Positions 6,448-13,254 of a stretch of DNA of 23,337 nt are shown piece by piece. This DNA is from Oscillospiraceae bacterium. Its GTDB lineage: Bacteria > Bacillota > Clostridia > Oscillospirales > CAG-272. The notes below the pieces were generated by a model. It was not told the origin of the DNA. It made no database searches and saw only the letters and a list, made by a program, of their open reading frames with translations. Where the stretch lies: positions 1 through 23,337 of the forward strand of contig QAKK01000014.1 of NCBI GenBank assembly GCA_003343845.1, given 5' to 3'. How positions within the stretch are numbered: position 1 is the stretch's first letter; every line of letters begins with the position of its first letter. The translations under genes and the position numbers were made by a program.

Positions 6448-6732
6448 TAATAAGGCCATACCAGCCGGGGGAGTAGCGGCCCTCTGTACTCACAATCCGC
6501 TGCAGTGAGGGTGGATTCCCGGTCTGAGAGCATCGGCGGTGCGGTCTGCGCCGTATTTGACCGCGTTGAAGGATGGGTCCTGCGCAATCAATGGCTGTGA
6601 ACCATGTCAGGTGGGGAACCAAGCAGCATTAAGCAGTATGTTTGATGTGCCGCGGGGATGCCTGTCCCGAGCGGGAGGTGCGGTTAACGCGTATTTACGG
6701 TCGCTCGATTTTCGGGTGTATGGTCTTATTAT
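6448..6732 (+). ncRNA. ffs: Signal recognition particle RNA, large bacterial type with Alu domain
   Basis: The SRP RNA scaffolds Ffh for co-translational membrane targeting. The apical domain is clear: TGAACCATGTCAGG (6598-6611), a GGAA tetraloop (6615-6618) closed by GG/CC, then AAGCAGCATTAAG. The 5' Alu-like part resembles B. subtilis scRNA (GGGGAGTAGCGG and CAATCCGCT), and GGGTCCTGCGCAAT (6575-6588) is shared with it. The ends pair: TAATAAGGCCATAC near 6448 with GTATGGTCTTATTA near 6718-6731, fixing the mature RNA at about 285 nucleotides. A short 5' leader from the promoter is probably removed by processing. The SRP RNA-dnaX-ybaB-recR order is also that of B. subtilis. The ends are accurate to a few bases only. 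Confidence 0.95.
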
Positions 6733-6750
6733 GTGACTGAACAAATCGGG

Positions 6751-6784
6751 GCGAGGCGGTTTTTCTGCCCTCGCTTCATTTTTT
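6751..6784 (+). terminator. Terminator or attenuator between SRP RNA and dnaX
   Basis: GCGAGG(CGG) at 6751-6759 pairs with (CTG)CCCTCGC at 6765-6774 with one bulge, followed by TTCATTTTTT. The T run is directly followed by the dnaX ribosome binding site AGGAGG (6785-6790). Partial read-through would set the ratio of abundant SRP RNA to dnaX mRNA (inference). Confidence 0.7.
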
Positions 6785-6798
6785 AGGAGGCAAAGTCA

Positions 6799-8388
6799 AT
6801 GTATCAGGCTCTGTATCGAAAATGGCGTCCCGCTACATTTGACGATGTCTGCGGGCAGGAGCACATCACCGAGATCCTGAAGTATGAGACGGCAGAGAAC
6901 CGCATCTCGCATGCGTACCTCTTCTGCGGTCCGCGCGGCACGGGTAAGACGTCCTGCGCAAAGATCCTGGCAAAAGCGATCAACTGTCTGTCCCCCGAAA
7001 ACGGCAATCCGTGCGGCAAATGCGCGGCATGCCGCGCGATCGAAAGTGAGAGCGCGACTGACGTGCTGGAAATGGACGCGGCGTCCAACAACGGCGTGGA
7101 CGCGGTGCGCGCCATCCGCGACGAGGTCGCCTATACGCCGTCCGGGCTGAAATATCGTGTGTACATCGTCGACGAGGTGCACATGCTGTCGATCTCCGCG
7201 TTCAACGCATTGCTCAAGACGCTGGAGGAGCCGCCGGCGCATGTTGTGTTCATTCTGGCGACGACCGAACTCCAAAAGCTGCCCGCAACGATCATTTCAC
7301 GATGCCAGCGGTTTGATTTTCGCCGGATCGCCACCGACGCGATTGTCGGGCGCCTGCTGTATATTGCCGGACAGGAAAAAATTTCGCTGACCGAGGGCGC
7401 TGCGCGCATTCTTGCCAAGCACGCTGCCGGCGGTATGCGTGACGCGATCAGCCTACTTGACCTGTGCAGCAGCGGCGGCGCGACACTGGATGAAGCGTAT
7501 GTGACGGAAGCGCTCGGCATCAACAGTGCGGAAAGCCTGTATGCGCTCGTCCGCGCCATTCATGCGCGCGACTATGAACAGATCTTTGAGTTTGTCCGCA
7601 CGGTTGCCGAATCGTCGGTCGATCTTGCGGTTTCCTGGCAGGATCTCCTTGCGCTTTATCGGGATCTTTTGGTTGTCAAAACGGCAAAGCGCCCCGCGCT
7701 GTACCTGGACGCAACCGAGGCGGAGACCAAAGAGCTTGCCGCGCTTGCGGCGCTGTATACGCCAGAGGAACTGCTCTGCCATCTCCGGCTCTTGGACGAT
7801 GCGCTTTCGCAGATGCAGCGGAGCGGTTCGACCAAGCGCACCATTGCGGAAATGACGCTGATCAAGCTCTGCGATCCGCGGTTGTCGGATGACCCGTCGG
7901 CGATGCTTGCGAGAATTGCCGCCGCGGAGGAAAAGATCGCGCGGCTTTCGCTCGGTATCCCGGACGCCCCCTCGCCTGCGCCTGCCGAAAAGACAGAAAA
8001 GGTCAAAGACCCCGTGCCTGCAAATGCGACAGCGCCCGTGCCGGAAAAGCCGGCAACACCTGCGCCAGCAAAGGGCGGTTCTTCGCTGAGACCGCTTTCC
8101 TATTGGCTGGAACTGACCGAGGCACTCTCCAAAGAGAGCCGCAGCGCCATGGGCATGCGGGACGGCTCGCGCGGCTATATGGATGCGGAAAACGGACGTG
8201 TGGTGGTTCGCTTTGCTGACAAATTCACGATGAAAATGATGTCCGGCGATGCTGCCAAAGCGGCGCTTGCCGTGCAGATTTCCACCCGCGAAGGCAAAAA
8301 TATTCCGCCCGAGCGCATTTCCTATGAATATGTGGAAAAGAGCGATACCGACGGCGACGATTTTTTTGATAAACTGGACAATATTTAA
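6799..8388 (+). CDS. dnaX: DNA polymerase III gamma/tau subunit
   Basis: The 529-residue AAA+ motor of the replicative clamp loader. Visible are GPRGTGKT Walker A (44-51), a zinc module (Cys63, 72, 75, 78), EMDAASNNGVD (91-101), DEVH Walker B (125-128), LEEPPAHVVFILATTE (142-157) and the SRC motif (167-169). After the collar domain comes an Ala/Pro/Lys-rich linker (about 393-435), then a C-terminal domain ending at 529 that should bind the polymerase. The start has AGGAGG nine bases upstream. No convincing programmed-frameshift site was seen at the linker, so a single full-length product is likely. It leads ybaB and recR with gaps of 26 and 24 bases. Confidence 0.97.
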   Translation: MYQALYRKWRPATFDDVCGQEHITEILKYETAENRISHAYLFCGPRGTGKTSCAKILAKAINCLSPENGNPCGKCAACRAIESESATDVLEMDAASNNGVDAVRAIRDEVAYTPSGLKYRVYIVDEVHMLSISAFNALLKTLEEPPAHVVFILATTELQKLPATIISRCQRFDFRRIATDAIVGRLLYIAGQEKISLTEGAARILAKHAAGGMRDAISLLDLCSSGGATLDEAYVTEALGINSAESLYALVRAIHARDYEQIFEFVRTVAESSVDLAVSWQDLLALYRDLLVVKTAKRPALYLDATEAETKELAALAALYTPEELLCHLRLLDDALSQMQRSGSTKRTIAEMTLIKLCDPRLSDDPSAMLARIAAAEEKIARLSLGIPDAPSPAPAEKTEKVKDPVPANATAPVPEKPATPAPAKGGSSLRPLSYWLELTEALSKESRSAMGMRDGSRGYMDAENGRVVVRFADKFTMKMMSGDAAKAALAVQISTREGKNIPPERISYEYVEKSDTDGDDFFDKLDNI

Positions 8389-8414
8389 GACATATACACG
8401 ATAAGGAGACAACC

Positions 8415-8759
8415 ATGAGAGCAAATTATCCGAAGGGACTCGGCGGTCCGCAGAACATGAACGGCATGATGAAGCAGGTGCAGAAGATGCAGGAGGAAAT
8501 GACGGCACTGCAGACCGAGCTGGAAGAGCGCGAGTATGAAGTCAGCGCGGGCGGCGGTATGGTCAAGGTGAAGATCAACGGCAAGCGCGAAATTCTGCAT
8601 ATTGACATTCAGCCCGATATTGTCGATCCCGATGACATCGAGACGCTGGCAGACGTTGTGACGGCTGCTGTCAACGAGGCAATCAAAAAGGTTGATTCCA
8701 CCAGCGAGAGTGAGATGCAGAAGATCACCGGCGGTCTGAACATCCCGGGGCTGCTGTAA
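8415..8759 (+). CDS. YbaB/EbfC family nucleoid-associated protein
   Basis: This 114-residue protein matches the YbaB/EbfC family: a Gly/Asn/Met-rich start, the helix KQVQKMQEEMTALQTELEE (about 17-35), and the conserved strand segment VSAGGGMVKVKINGKREI (about 40-57) followed by DIETLADVVTAAVNEAIKK. The family forms small DNA-binding dimers associated with the nucleoid and is almost always encoded between dnaX and recR, as here. GGAG lies upstream of ATG 8415. A role in recombination with RecR is inferred from the constant neighbourhood, not from any motif. Confidence 0.95.
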   Translation: MRANYPKGLGGPQNMNGMMKQVQKMQEEMTALQTELEEREYEVSAGGGMVKVKINGKREILHIDIQPDIVDPDDIETLADVVTAAVNEAIKKVDSTSESEMQKITGGLNIPGLL

Positions 8760-8783
8760 TTTCCGGTTTGCGGAGGTTTTGGA

Positions 8784-9380
8784 ATGACGGAGTATCTTGC
8801 GCCGCTTGAGACGCTGATCGAGCAGTTCCGGAAGCTGCCCGGCATCGGGCGCAAAAGCGCGGTGCGCATGGCGTTTGCCGTGCTGGATCTGCCGGACGAG
8901 ACGGTCGAAGGCTTTTCCGAGGCTTTGCTTGGCGCAAAGCGAAAGATCCGGCATTGCGCGGTCTGCCACAACTTTTCCGTGGACGAGATCTGCCCGATCT
9001 GCGCGGACAGCACGCGCGACACATCGCTGATCTGCGTGGTGGAAGACGCAAAGGCTGTGCTGGCATTTGAGAAGATCCGCGGCTTCCGCGGCGTTTACCA
9101 TGTACTCGGCGGCGTGATTTCGCCGATCAACGGCGTCACGCCGGACAAGCTGCATATTGCCGACCTGGCGGAGCGCGTCAAAGACGGCGTCCGCGAGGTG
9201 ATCGTCGCGACGAATCCGACCGTGGAGGGCGAGACGACGGCGATGTTCATTTCCAAGCTGCTGAAGCCGCTCGGCGTGCGGGTCAGCCGCCTGGCTTACG
9301 GGATTCCCGTCGGCGGCGATATCGAATATGCAGACGAGGTGACGCTCAATCGCGCCATCGAAGGCAGACAGGATTTTTAA
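8784..9380 (+). CDS. recR: Recombination mediator protein RecR
   Basis: The 198-residue RecR works with RecO to load RecA at single-stranded gaps. Domains in order are a helix-hairpin-helix LPGIGRKSA (18-26), a C4 zinc finger (Cys58, 61, 70, 73), a TOPRIM domain starting at CVVEDAK (84-90) with GGVISPINGV (109-118), and the C-terminal GIPVGGDIEYADEVTL (173-188). The length equals that of typical RecR. GGAGG lies nine to ten bases before ATG 8784. It is the last gene of the SRP RNA-dnaX unit and is followed within ten bases by a strong terminator. Confidence 0.98.
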   Translation: MTEYLAPLETLIEQFRKLPGIGRKSAVRMAFAVLDLPDETVEGFSEALLGAKRKIRHCAVCHNFSVDEICPICADSTRDTSLICVVEDAKAVLAFEKIRGFRGVYHVLGGVISPINGVTPDKLHIADLAERVKDGVREVIVATNPTVEGETTAMFISKLLKPLGVRVSRLAYGIPVGGDIEYADEVTLNRAIEGRQDF

Positions 9381-9389
9381 GCGCAAATA

Positions 9390-9428
9390 CGGCTCTCGGG
9401 AGGGATCCCGGGAGCCGCTTTCTATTTT
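9390..9428 (+). terminator. Rho-independent terminator after recR
   Basis: CGGCTCTCGGGA (9390-9401) pairs with TCCCGGGAGCCG (9406-9417) with one T-G wobble and a GGGA loop, then CTTTCTATTTTTT. It ends the dnaX-recR transcript. The convergent cysteine desulfurase gene stops at 9422, inside the T-rich tail, so the same hairpin may also slow opposing transcription. Confidence 0.88.
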
Positions 9429-10555
9429 TTGCAGATTTCGCCGATGGCATCGGCAACCGCGTCGATATCGCGGATGGTGTTGTAATAGCCCATGCTGATG
9501 CGGATCGCGCCTTCTTTCCCCGTTCGCAGGGCTGCATGCCCGAGCGGACAGCAGTGAAAGCCGCCGCGTGTGCAGATGTCGCGCGCGTTCAGCCCCTCGG
9601 CAATGCGATTGACCGAGACGTTGGCATTCTCATAGAGCACGATGCCGGTCTCCGGCAGGCGCGTGCCGCGCAGGATACTGCCCGGGATGCGGGACAGCAG
9701 ACGGCAGAGCTCGGCGGCAAGCGCGGTTTCATGTGCATTGATCTTGCGCACGCCGACATCGCGGATGAAGCGAACCGAGGCATCCAGTGCCGCAATGGCA
9801 GGCGTCGGCATCGTGCCGCCCTCAAAGCGCTCGGGCAGTTCGCCGTCCATGGCGGCGGACAGGGAATTTATGCCGTTGCCGCCCTCGATGACGGTGCGCA
9901 CCGGCTGTGTATCGCCGAAGATGACAAAGCCGAGCCCCTGCGGACCGTACAGCCCTTTGTGCGCCGGTGCGCAAAGCGCGTCGATCGAGCAGCGCTTCAT
10001 ATCAATCTCGATAATGCCGGCGCTCTGTGCGGCATCAACGATGAACAGGATGCCGTGCTTTCTGCAAAAGCTGCCGATCTCCCGGATGGGGAAGACCTTG
10101 CCGCAGAGGTTGGAAGCATGGAGCATGACCAACATTTTTGTCTTCGGTGTGACCTTTGCGCGCAGTTCGGCGAGGATCCGGTCGGTCGGCTGCAGCACGT
10201 TGAAGGTGTCATAGGTGGCCTCGCCGCGCGCCTGCAGTTCCCAGACCGGTCGGTAGACCGAATTGTGCTCCATATTGCTGATGAGCATGTGCGCCCCCGG
10301 CGTGTACAGCGACTTGATCGCGAGGTTGAGTGCATAGGTCGTGTTCAGCGTAAAGACGACGTTTTCCGGCTTGTCGCTGCCGAAGAAGGCGGCGAGCGTC
10401 TGCCTGCATTCGTAGATCTTTTCCGAGGCGCGCAGGGAGAGCACGTGCCCGCTGCGCCCCGGATTGCCGCAGTATTCGCGGATACATTTGTTCATTTCCG
10501 CGGTGACACAGTCCGGCTTCGGGAATGTGGTCGCGGCGTTATCCAGATAAATCAT
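9422..10555 (-). CDS. NifS/SufS-like cysteine desulfurase (class V aminotransferase fold)
   Basis: The 377-residue PLP enzyme probably removes sulfur, or selenium from selenocysteine, from its substrate as a persulfide. Seen: YLDNAATTFPKP (3-14), SNMEHNS (93-99) with His97 over the PLP ring, VDAAQSAG (173-180) supplying Asp174 and Gln177, the Schiff-base lysine Lys200 in CAPAHKGLYGPQG, and the mobile catalytic loop RGGFHCCPLGH with Cys335 or Cys336. It resembles the 'cysteine desulfurase family protein' branch rather than housekeeping IscS. Its start overlaps the end of the DUF3343 gene by four bases (ATGA), so the two are translationally coupled. Family links of DUF3343 to selenium metabolism make a sulfur or selenium transfer pair plausible (inference). 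Confidence 0.93.
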   Translation of the reverse strand: MIYLDNAATTFPKPDCVTAEMNKCIREYCGNPGRSGHVLSLRASEKIYECRQTLAAFFGSDKPENVVFTLNTTYALNLAIKSLYTPGAHMLISNMEHNSVYRPVWELQARGEATYDTFNVLQPTDRILAELRAKVTPKTKMLVMLHASNLCGKVFPIREIGSFCRKHGILFIVDAAQSAGIIEIDMKRCSIDALCAPAHKGLYGPQGLGFVIFGDTQPVRTVIEGGNGINSLSAAMDGELPERFEGGTMPTPAIAALDASVRFIRDVGVRKINAHETALAAELCRLLSRIPGSILRGTRLPETGIVLYENANVSVNRIAEGLNARDICTRGGFHCCPLGHAALRTGKEGAIRISMGYYNTIRDIDAVADAIGEICKK

Positions 10556-10770
10556 TCCGTATATTCGTCATAAGAGATGCCGGCAAAGGACAGCACTCTC
10601 GATATATTGCCTTTCTGCGCGCAGGAAAACTCAATGCCGTATATGCAGCCGCGCCGATCGCGCGCAGAGCTGATTTTCGTTGTGCTGACCGGAATGGAAT
10701 GTTCCGCAAGGATGCGTTTGGCTTTCATCGCCTGCGTGACGGACCCGGTCGTAAAGATACATTTGGACAT
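10552..10770 (-). CDS. DUF3343 protein, putative Se/S carrier-like
   Basis: ATG 10770 is chosen because GGAG lies seven bases upstream and homology begins at MSKCIFTTGSVTQAMKAKRI; the ATG at 10863 has no ribosome binding site. The 72-residue protein fits DUF3343 (Pfam 'putative Se/S carrier protein-like'): an N-terminal beta strand, a helix with an ALKAEK-like QAMKAKRIL segment, and the RRGCIYGI turn in which Cys42 sits at the conserved cysteine position. Cys4 and Cys50 are further thiols. The expected role is to accept a persulfide or selenide from the overlapping desulfurase. This has not been shown for most members, so function is inference. Confidence 0.82.
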   Translation of the reverse strand: MSKCIFTTGSVTQAMKAKRILAEHSIPVSTTKISSARDRRGCIYGIEFSCAQKGNISRVLSFAGISYDEYTE

Positions 10771-10905
10771 GATAAGACTCCGGTTTTTCTGAATTGCCCG
10801 CACACTGTATTTTATGCGCAGCACGCCGAAACCGACATGGAAAACGGCGCATTTTACATCCACTCAAGAAAATTGTGCACTTTTTGCAGAAAGTTTGCAA
10901 GAATC

Positions 10906-10934
10906 TTGAAAAAGCAAAATCTTTGGTGTATAAT
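10906..10934 (+). promoter_or_regulatory. Sigma-A promoter for the MBL-gltX-glnS-SLH unit
   Basis: A -35 TTGAAA (10906-10911), exact 17-base spacer and perfect -10 TATAAT (10929-10934) lie about 30 bases before ATG 10965. The 5' leader would be only about 25 bases, which leaves no room for a T-box riboswitch ahead of the tRNA synthetases. Confidence 0.9.
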
Positions 10935-10964
10935 GAGATGTATCCATACAGTATGAGGTGTTTT

Positions 10965-11579
10965 ATGCGCGTTGTCAGCCTGGAAAGCGCCGGATACGCT
11001 TCCAATTCCTATTTGATTTTGCAGGATACGGCAAAGGAATTTGCCGTTGTTGACCCCAGCATCGACCCAGGCGCGGCAGAGCCCTATCTGCGCGACGGGT
11101 GGAAACTGAAATATGTGCTTCTGACGCACGGGCACTTCGACCACATCCTCTTTGTGGATGAGTGGCGTGCCCTCGGGGCAAAGGTCTGCATCCATGCAGG
11201 CGACGCTGATTTTCTCGGTGATTCGGCAAAGAGCCTGTATCTCCAGTTTTTCGCCAGAGATACGCGGCACGCACCTGCCGACATCATTCTGCATGATGGG
11301 GACAAGCTCATGCTCGGCGGTGAGGCAATCACGGTGATGAACACGCCAGGGCACACGAAGGGCAGTGTCTGTTACCTGTTCGGCGACGATCTGCTCAGCG
11401 GCGACACCCTGATGCGCGGCGCGATCGGCAGAACCGATCTCTACGGTTCGAGCGATGCGGACATGCGCGAAAGTGTGGAAAAACTCAGCAAACTACAGAA
11501 AAACTATACGGTATATCCGGGGCACGGCGGCACGACCACGCTTGACCGTGAAAAGAAATTCGGATACCTGCACGAATAA
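10965..11579 (+). CDS. MBL-fold metallo-hydrolase (glyoxalase II-like)
   Basis: The start is ATG 10965 with GAGGTG upstream; the longer frame from 10794 runs through the promoter and is rejected. The 204-residue protein has the dinuclear metal signature THGHFDH (54-60), His130 in TPGH, Asp147 in SGDTLM and His187 in YPGHGG, so all binding residues are present. Its compact size and GRTDLYG segment (155-161) match the small cytosolic YcbL/YqgX-type hydrolases related to glyoxalase II, which cleave thioesters such as S-lactoylglutathione; the real substrate here is unknown. It is the first gene of a run with gltX 15 bases downstream. Confidence 0.92.
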   Translation: MRVVSLESAGYASNSYLILQDTAKEFAVVDPSIDPGAAEPYLRDGWKLKYVLLTHGHFDHILFVDEWRALGAKVCIHAGDADFLGDSAKSLYLQFFARDTRHAPADIILHDGDKLMLGGEAITVMNTPGHTKGSVCYLFGDDLLSGDTLMRGAIGRTDLYGSSDADMRESVEKLSKLQKNYTVYPGHGGTTTLDREKKFGYLHE

Positions 11580-11594
11580 CGACGGAGACTGCAC

Positions 11595-13238
11595 ATGGAC
11601 AATACAAAACTTGCCGAATTGCTGTTTCCCGACGTCAGAATGACGCCGGAGCAGCTTGAAGATCTTTATCCGAAGCGTGACCTGCCCGAAGGGGCGATCG
11701 TCTCCCGCATGGCGCCCAGCCCGACCGGCTTTGTCCACCTCGGCAATCTGGTGCAGGGGCTGACCTCCGAGCGGCTGTCGCACCAATCCGGCGGCGTGCT
11801 GTTTCTGCGTGTCGAGGACACCGACAGCAAGCGCGAAGTGCCCGGTGCTGTTGAGATCCTTATCAATTCGCTGAAGCACTATAACATCATTTTCGACGAG
11901 GGCGCGACCATTGACGGCGACAGCGGCGCTTACGGTCCGTACCGACAGCGTGCGCGCAAGGATATTTATCACGTTTACGCAAAAAAGCTGGTCACCGAGG
12001 GCAAGGCTTACCCCTGCTTCTGCACGGAGGAGGAGCTTGCCGCCATCCACGCAGCGCAGGAGGCTGAAAAATCCAACTTCGGCTACTACGGCAAGTGGGC
12101 AAAATACCGCGATGCTTCCTATGAGACGATCGAGGCAAACATCAGGGCAGGCATGCCTTGGGTGCTGCGGTTCCGCTCCGAGGGGAACATTGAACATAAG
12201 ATCAAGTTCACCGATCTGATCAAGGGCAATCTGGAGCTGACCGAGAACGACATCGACCATGTCCTGCTCAAATCCGACGGGATCCCGACTTACCATTTTG
12301 CGCATGCGGTGGATGACCACCTGATGCGTACCACGCATGTTGTGCGCGGCGACGAATGGCTGCCGTCCCTCCCGTTCCACATTCAGCTTTTTGCGGCACT
12401 CGGCTGGAAACCGCCGAAGTACCTGCACATCGGACCGCTGATGAAGATGGATGGCGAATCCAAGCGTAAGCTGTCCAAGCGAAAGGATCCCGAGCTGGCG
12501 CTGACCTTCTATCAGGAGGTTGGTTATCCGGTTGAGGCGATCTATGAATACCTGTTGACCGTGCTCAACTCCAACTATGAAGACTGGCGGCGCGCCAACC
12601 CGACGGCAAGCCCGGACGACTTCAAATTCTCTTATAAGAAGATGAATCCCGCCGGTTCGCTGTTCGATACGGACAAGCTGCGCGATGTTTCCAAGGATGT
12701 GCTGTCCCGCATGAGCGCGGAGAAGGTCTATGATCTCGCCGCCTCGTGGGCGAAGGACTATGACACCGATTTCTATGCAAAGCTGACCGCCGATCCCGAC
12801 TATGCCAAGCGGATCCTCGCCATCGGCAGAGGCGGCAAAAAGCCGCGCAAGGATTTTGCCGTGTTCAGCGAGTTGAAAGCTTGCATGGCGTTCTTCTACG
12901 ACGATCTGTTTGCCGCAGAGGCGGACATGCCTGCCTTTGATAAGGCAGACATCGTCGCCGTGCTGGCGGATTATGTCAACACTTATGATGCCGGTGACGA
13001 CCAGACCGTCTGGTTTGAGAAGATCCGTGCGCTTGCTGAGCGGCACGGCTTCTGCCCCGATACAAAAGCCTATAAGGCGGATCCGACCGGCTGGAAGGGA
13101 CATGTCGGTGACGTCAGCATGATGCTGCGCGTTGCCGTGACGGGCAGACAGAATTCCCCAGATATGTACGAAGTGATGCACATTCTCGGCAGCGACCGTG
13201 TGCTTGCGCGGCTGAAGACTGCCGAAGAAAGAATATAA
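11595..13238 (+). CDS. gltX: Glutamyl-tRNA synthetase
   Basis: This class I synthetase charges tRNA(Glu). The catalytic domain has APSPTGFVHLGNL (40-52) as the HIGH-like motif, FLRVEDTD with the glutamate-site residues, YPCFCTEEEL with two cysteines, and KLSKR (292-296). At 547 residues it is longer than the usual 470-500, with an N-terminal extension of about 35 residues before the signature and a divergent anticodon-binding half. A separate glnS follows 16 bases later, so discrimination against tRNA(Gln) would be expected, but specificity cannot be read from sequence alone. The ribosome binding site GGAG is in the 15-base gap after the hydrolase gene. Confidence 0.95.
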   Translation: MDNTKLAELLFPDVRMTPEQLEDLYPKRDLPEGAIVSRMAPSPTGFVHLGNLVQGLTSERLSHQSGGVLFLRVEDTDSKREVPGAVEILINSLKHYNIIFDEGATIDGDSGAYGPYRQRARKDIYHVYAKKLVTEGKAYPCFCTEEELAAIHAAQEAEKSNFGYYGKWAKYRDASYETIEANIRAGMPWVLRFRSEGNIEHKIKFTDLIKGNLELTENDIDHVLLKSDGIPTYHFAHAVDDHLMRTTHVVRGDEWLPSLPFHIQLFAALGWKPPKYLHIGPLMKMDGESKRKLSKRKDPELALTFYQEVGYPVEAIYEYLLTVLNSNYEDWRRANPTASPDDFKFSYKKMNPAGSLFDTDKLRDVSKDVLSRMSAEKVYDLAASWAKDYDTDFYAKLTADPDYAKRILAIGRGGKKPRKDFAVFSELKACMAFFYDDLFAAEADMPAFDKADIVAVLADYVNTYDAGDDQTVWFEKIRALAERHGFCPDTKAYKADPTGWKGHVGDVSMMLRVAVTGRQNSPDMYEVMHILGSDRVLARLKTAEERI

Positions 13239-13254
13239 GGAGTCTGTTTCATCT

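Noticed and set aside
7374..7384. A-rich run in dnaX as a possible programmed frameshift site
   Set aside because: It lies inside the AAA+ domain rather than at the linker, and there is no proper slippery heptamer in frame or following hairpin.
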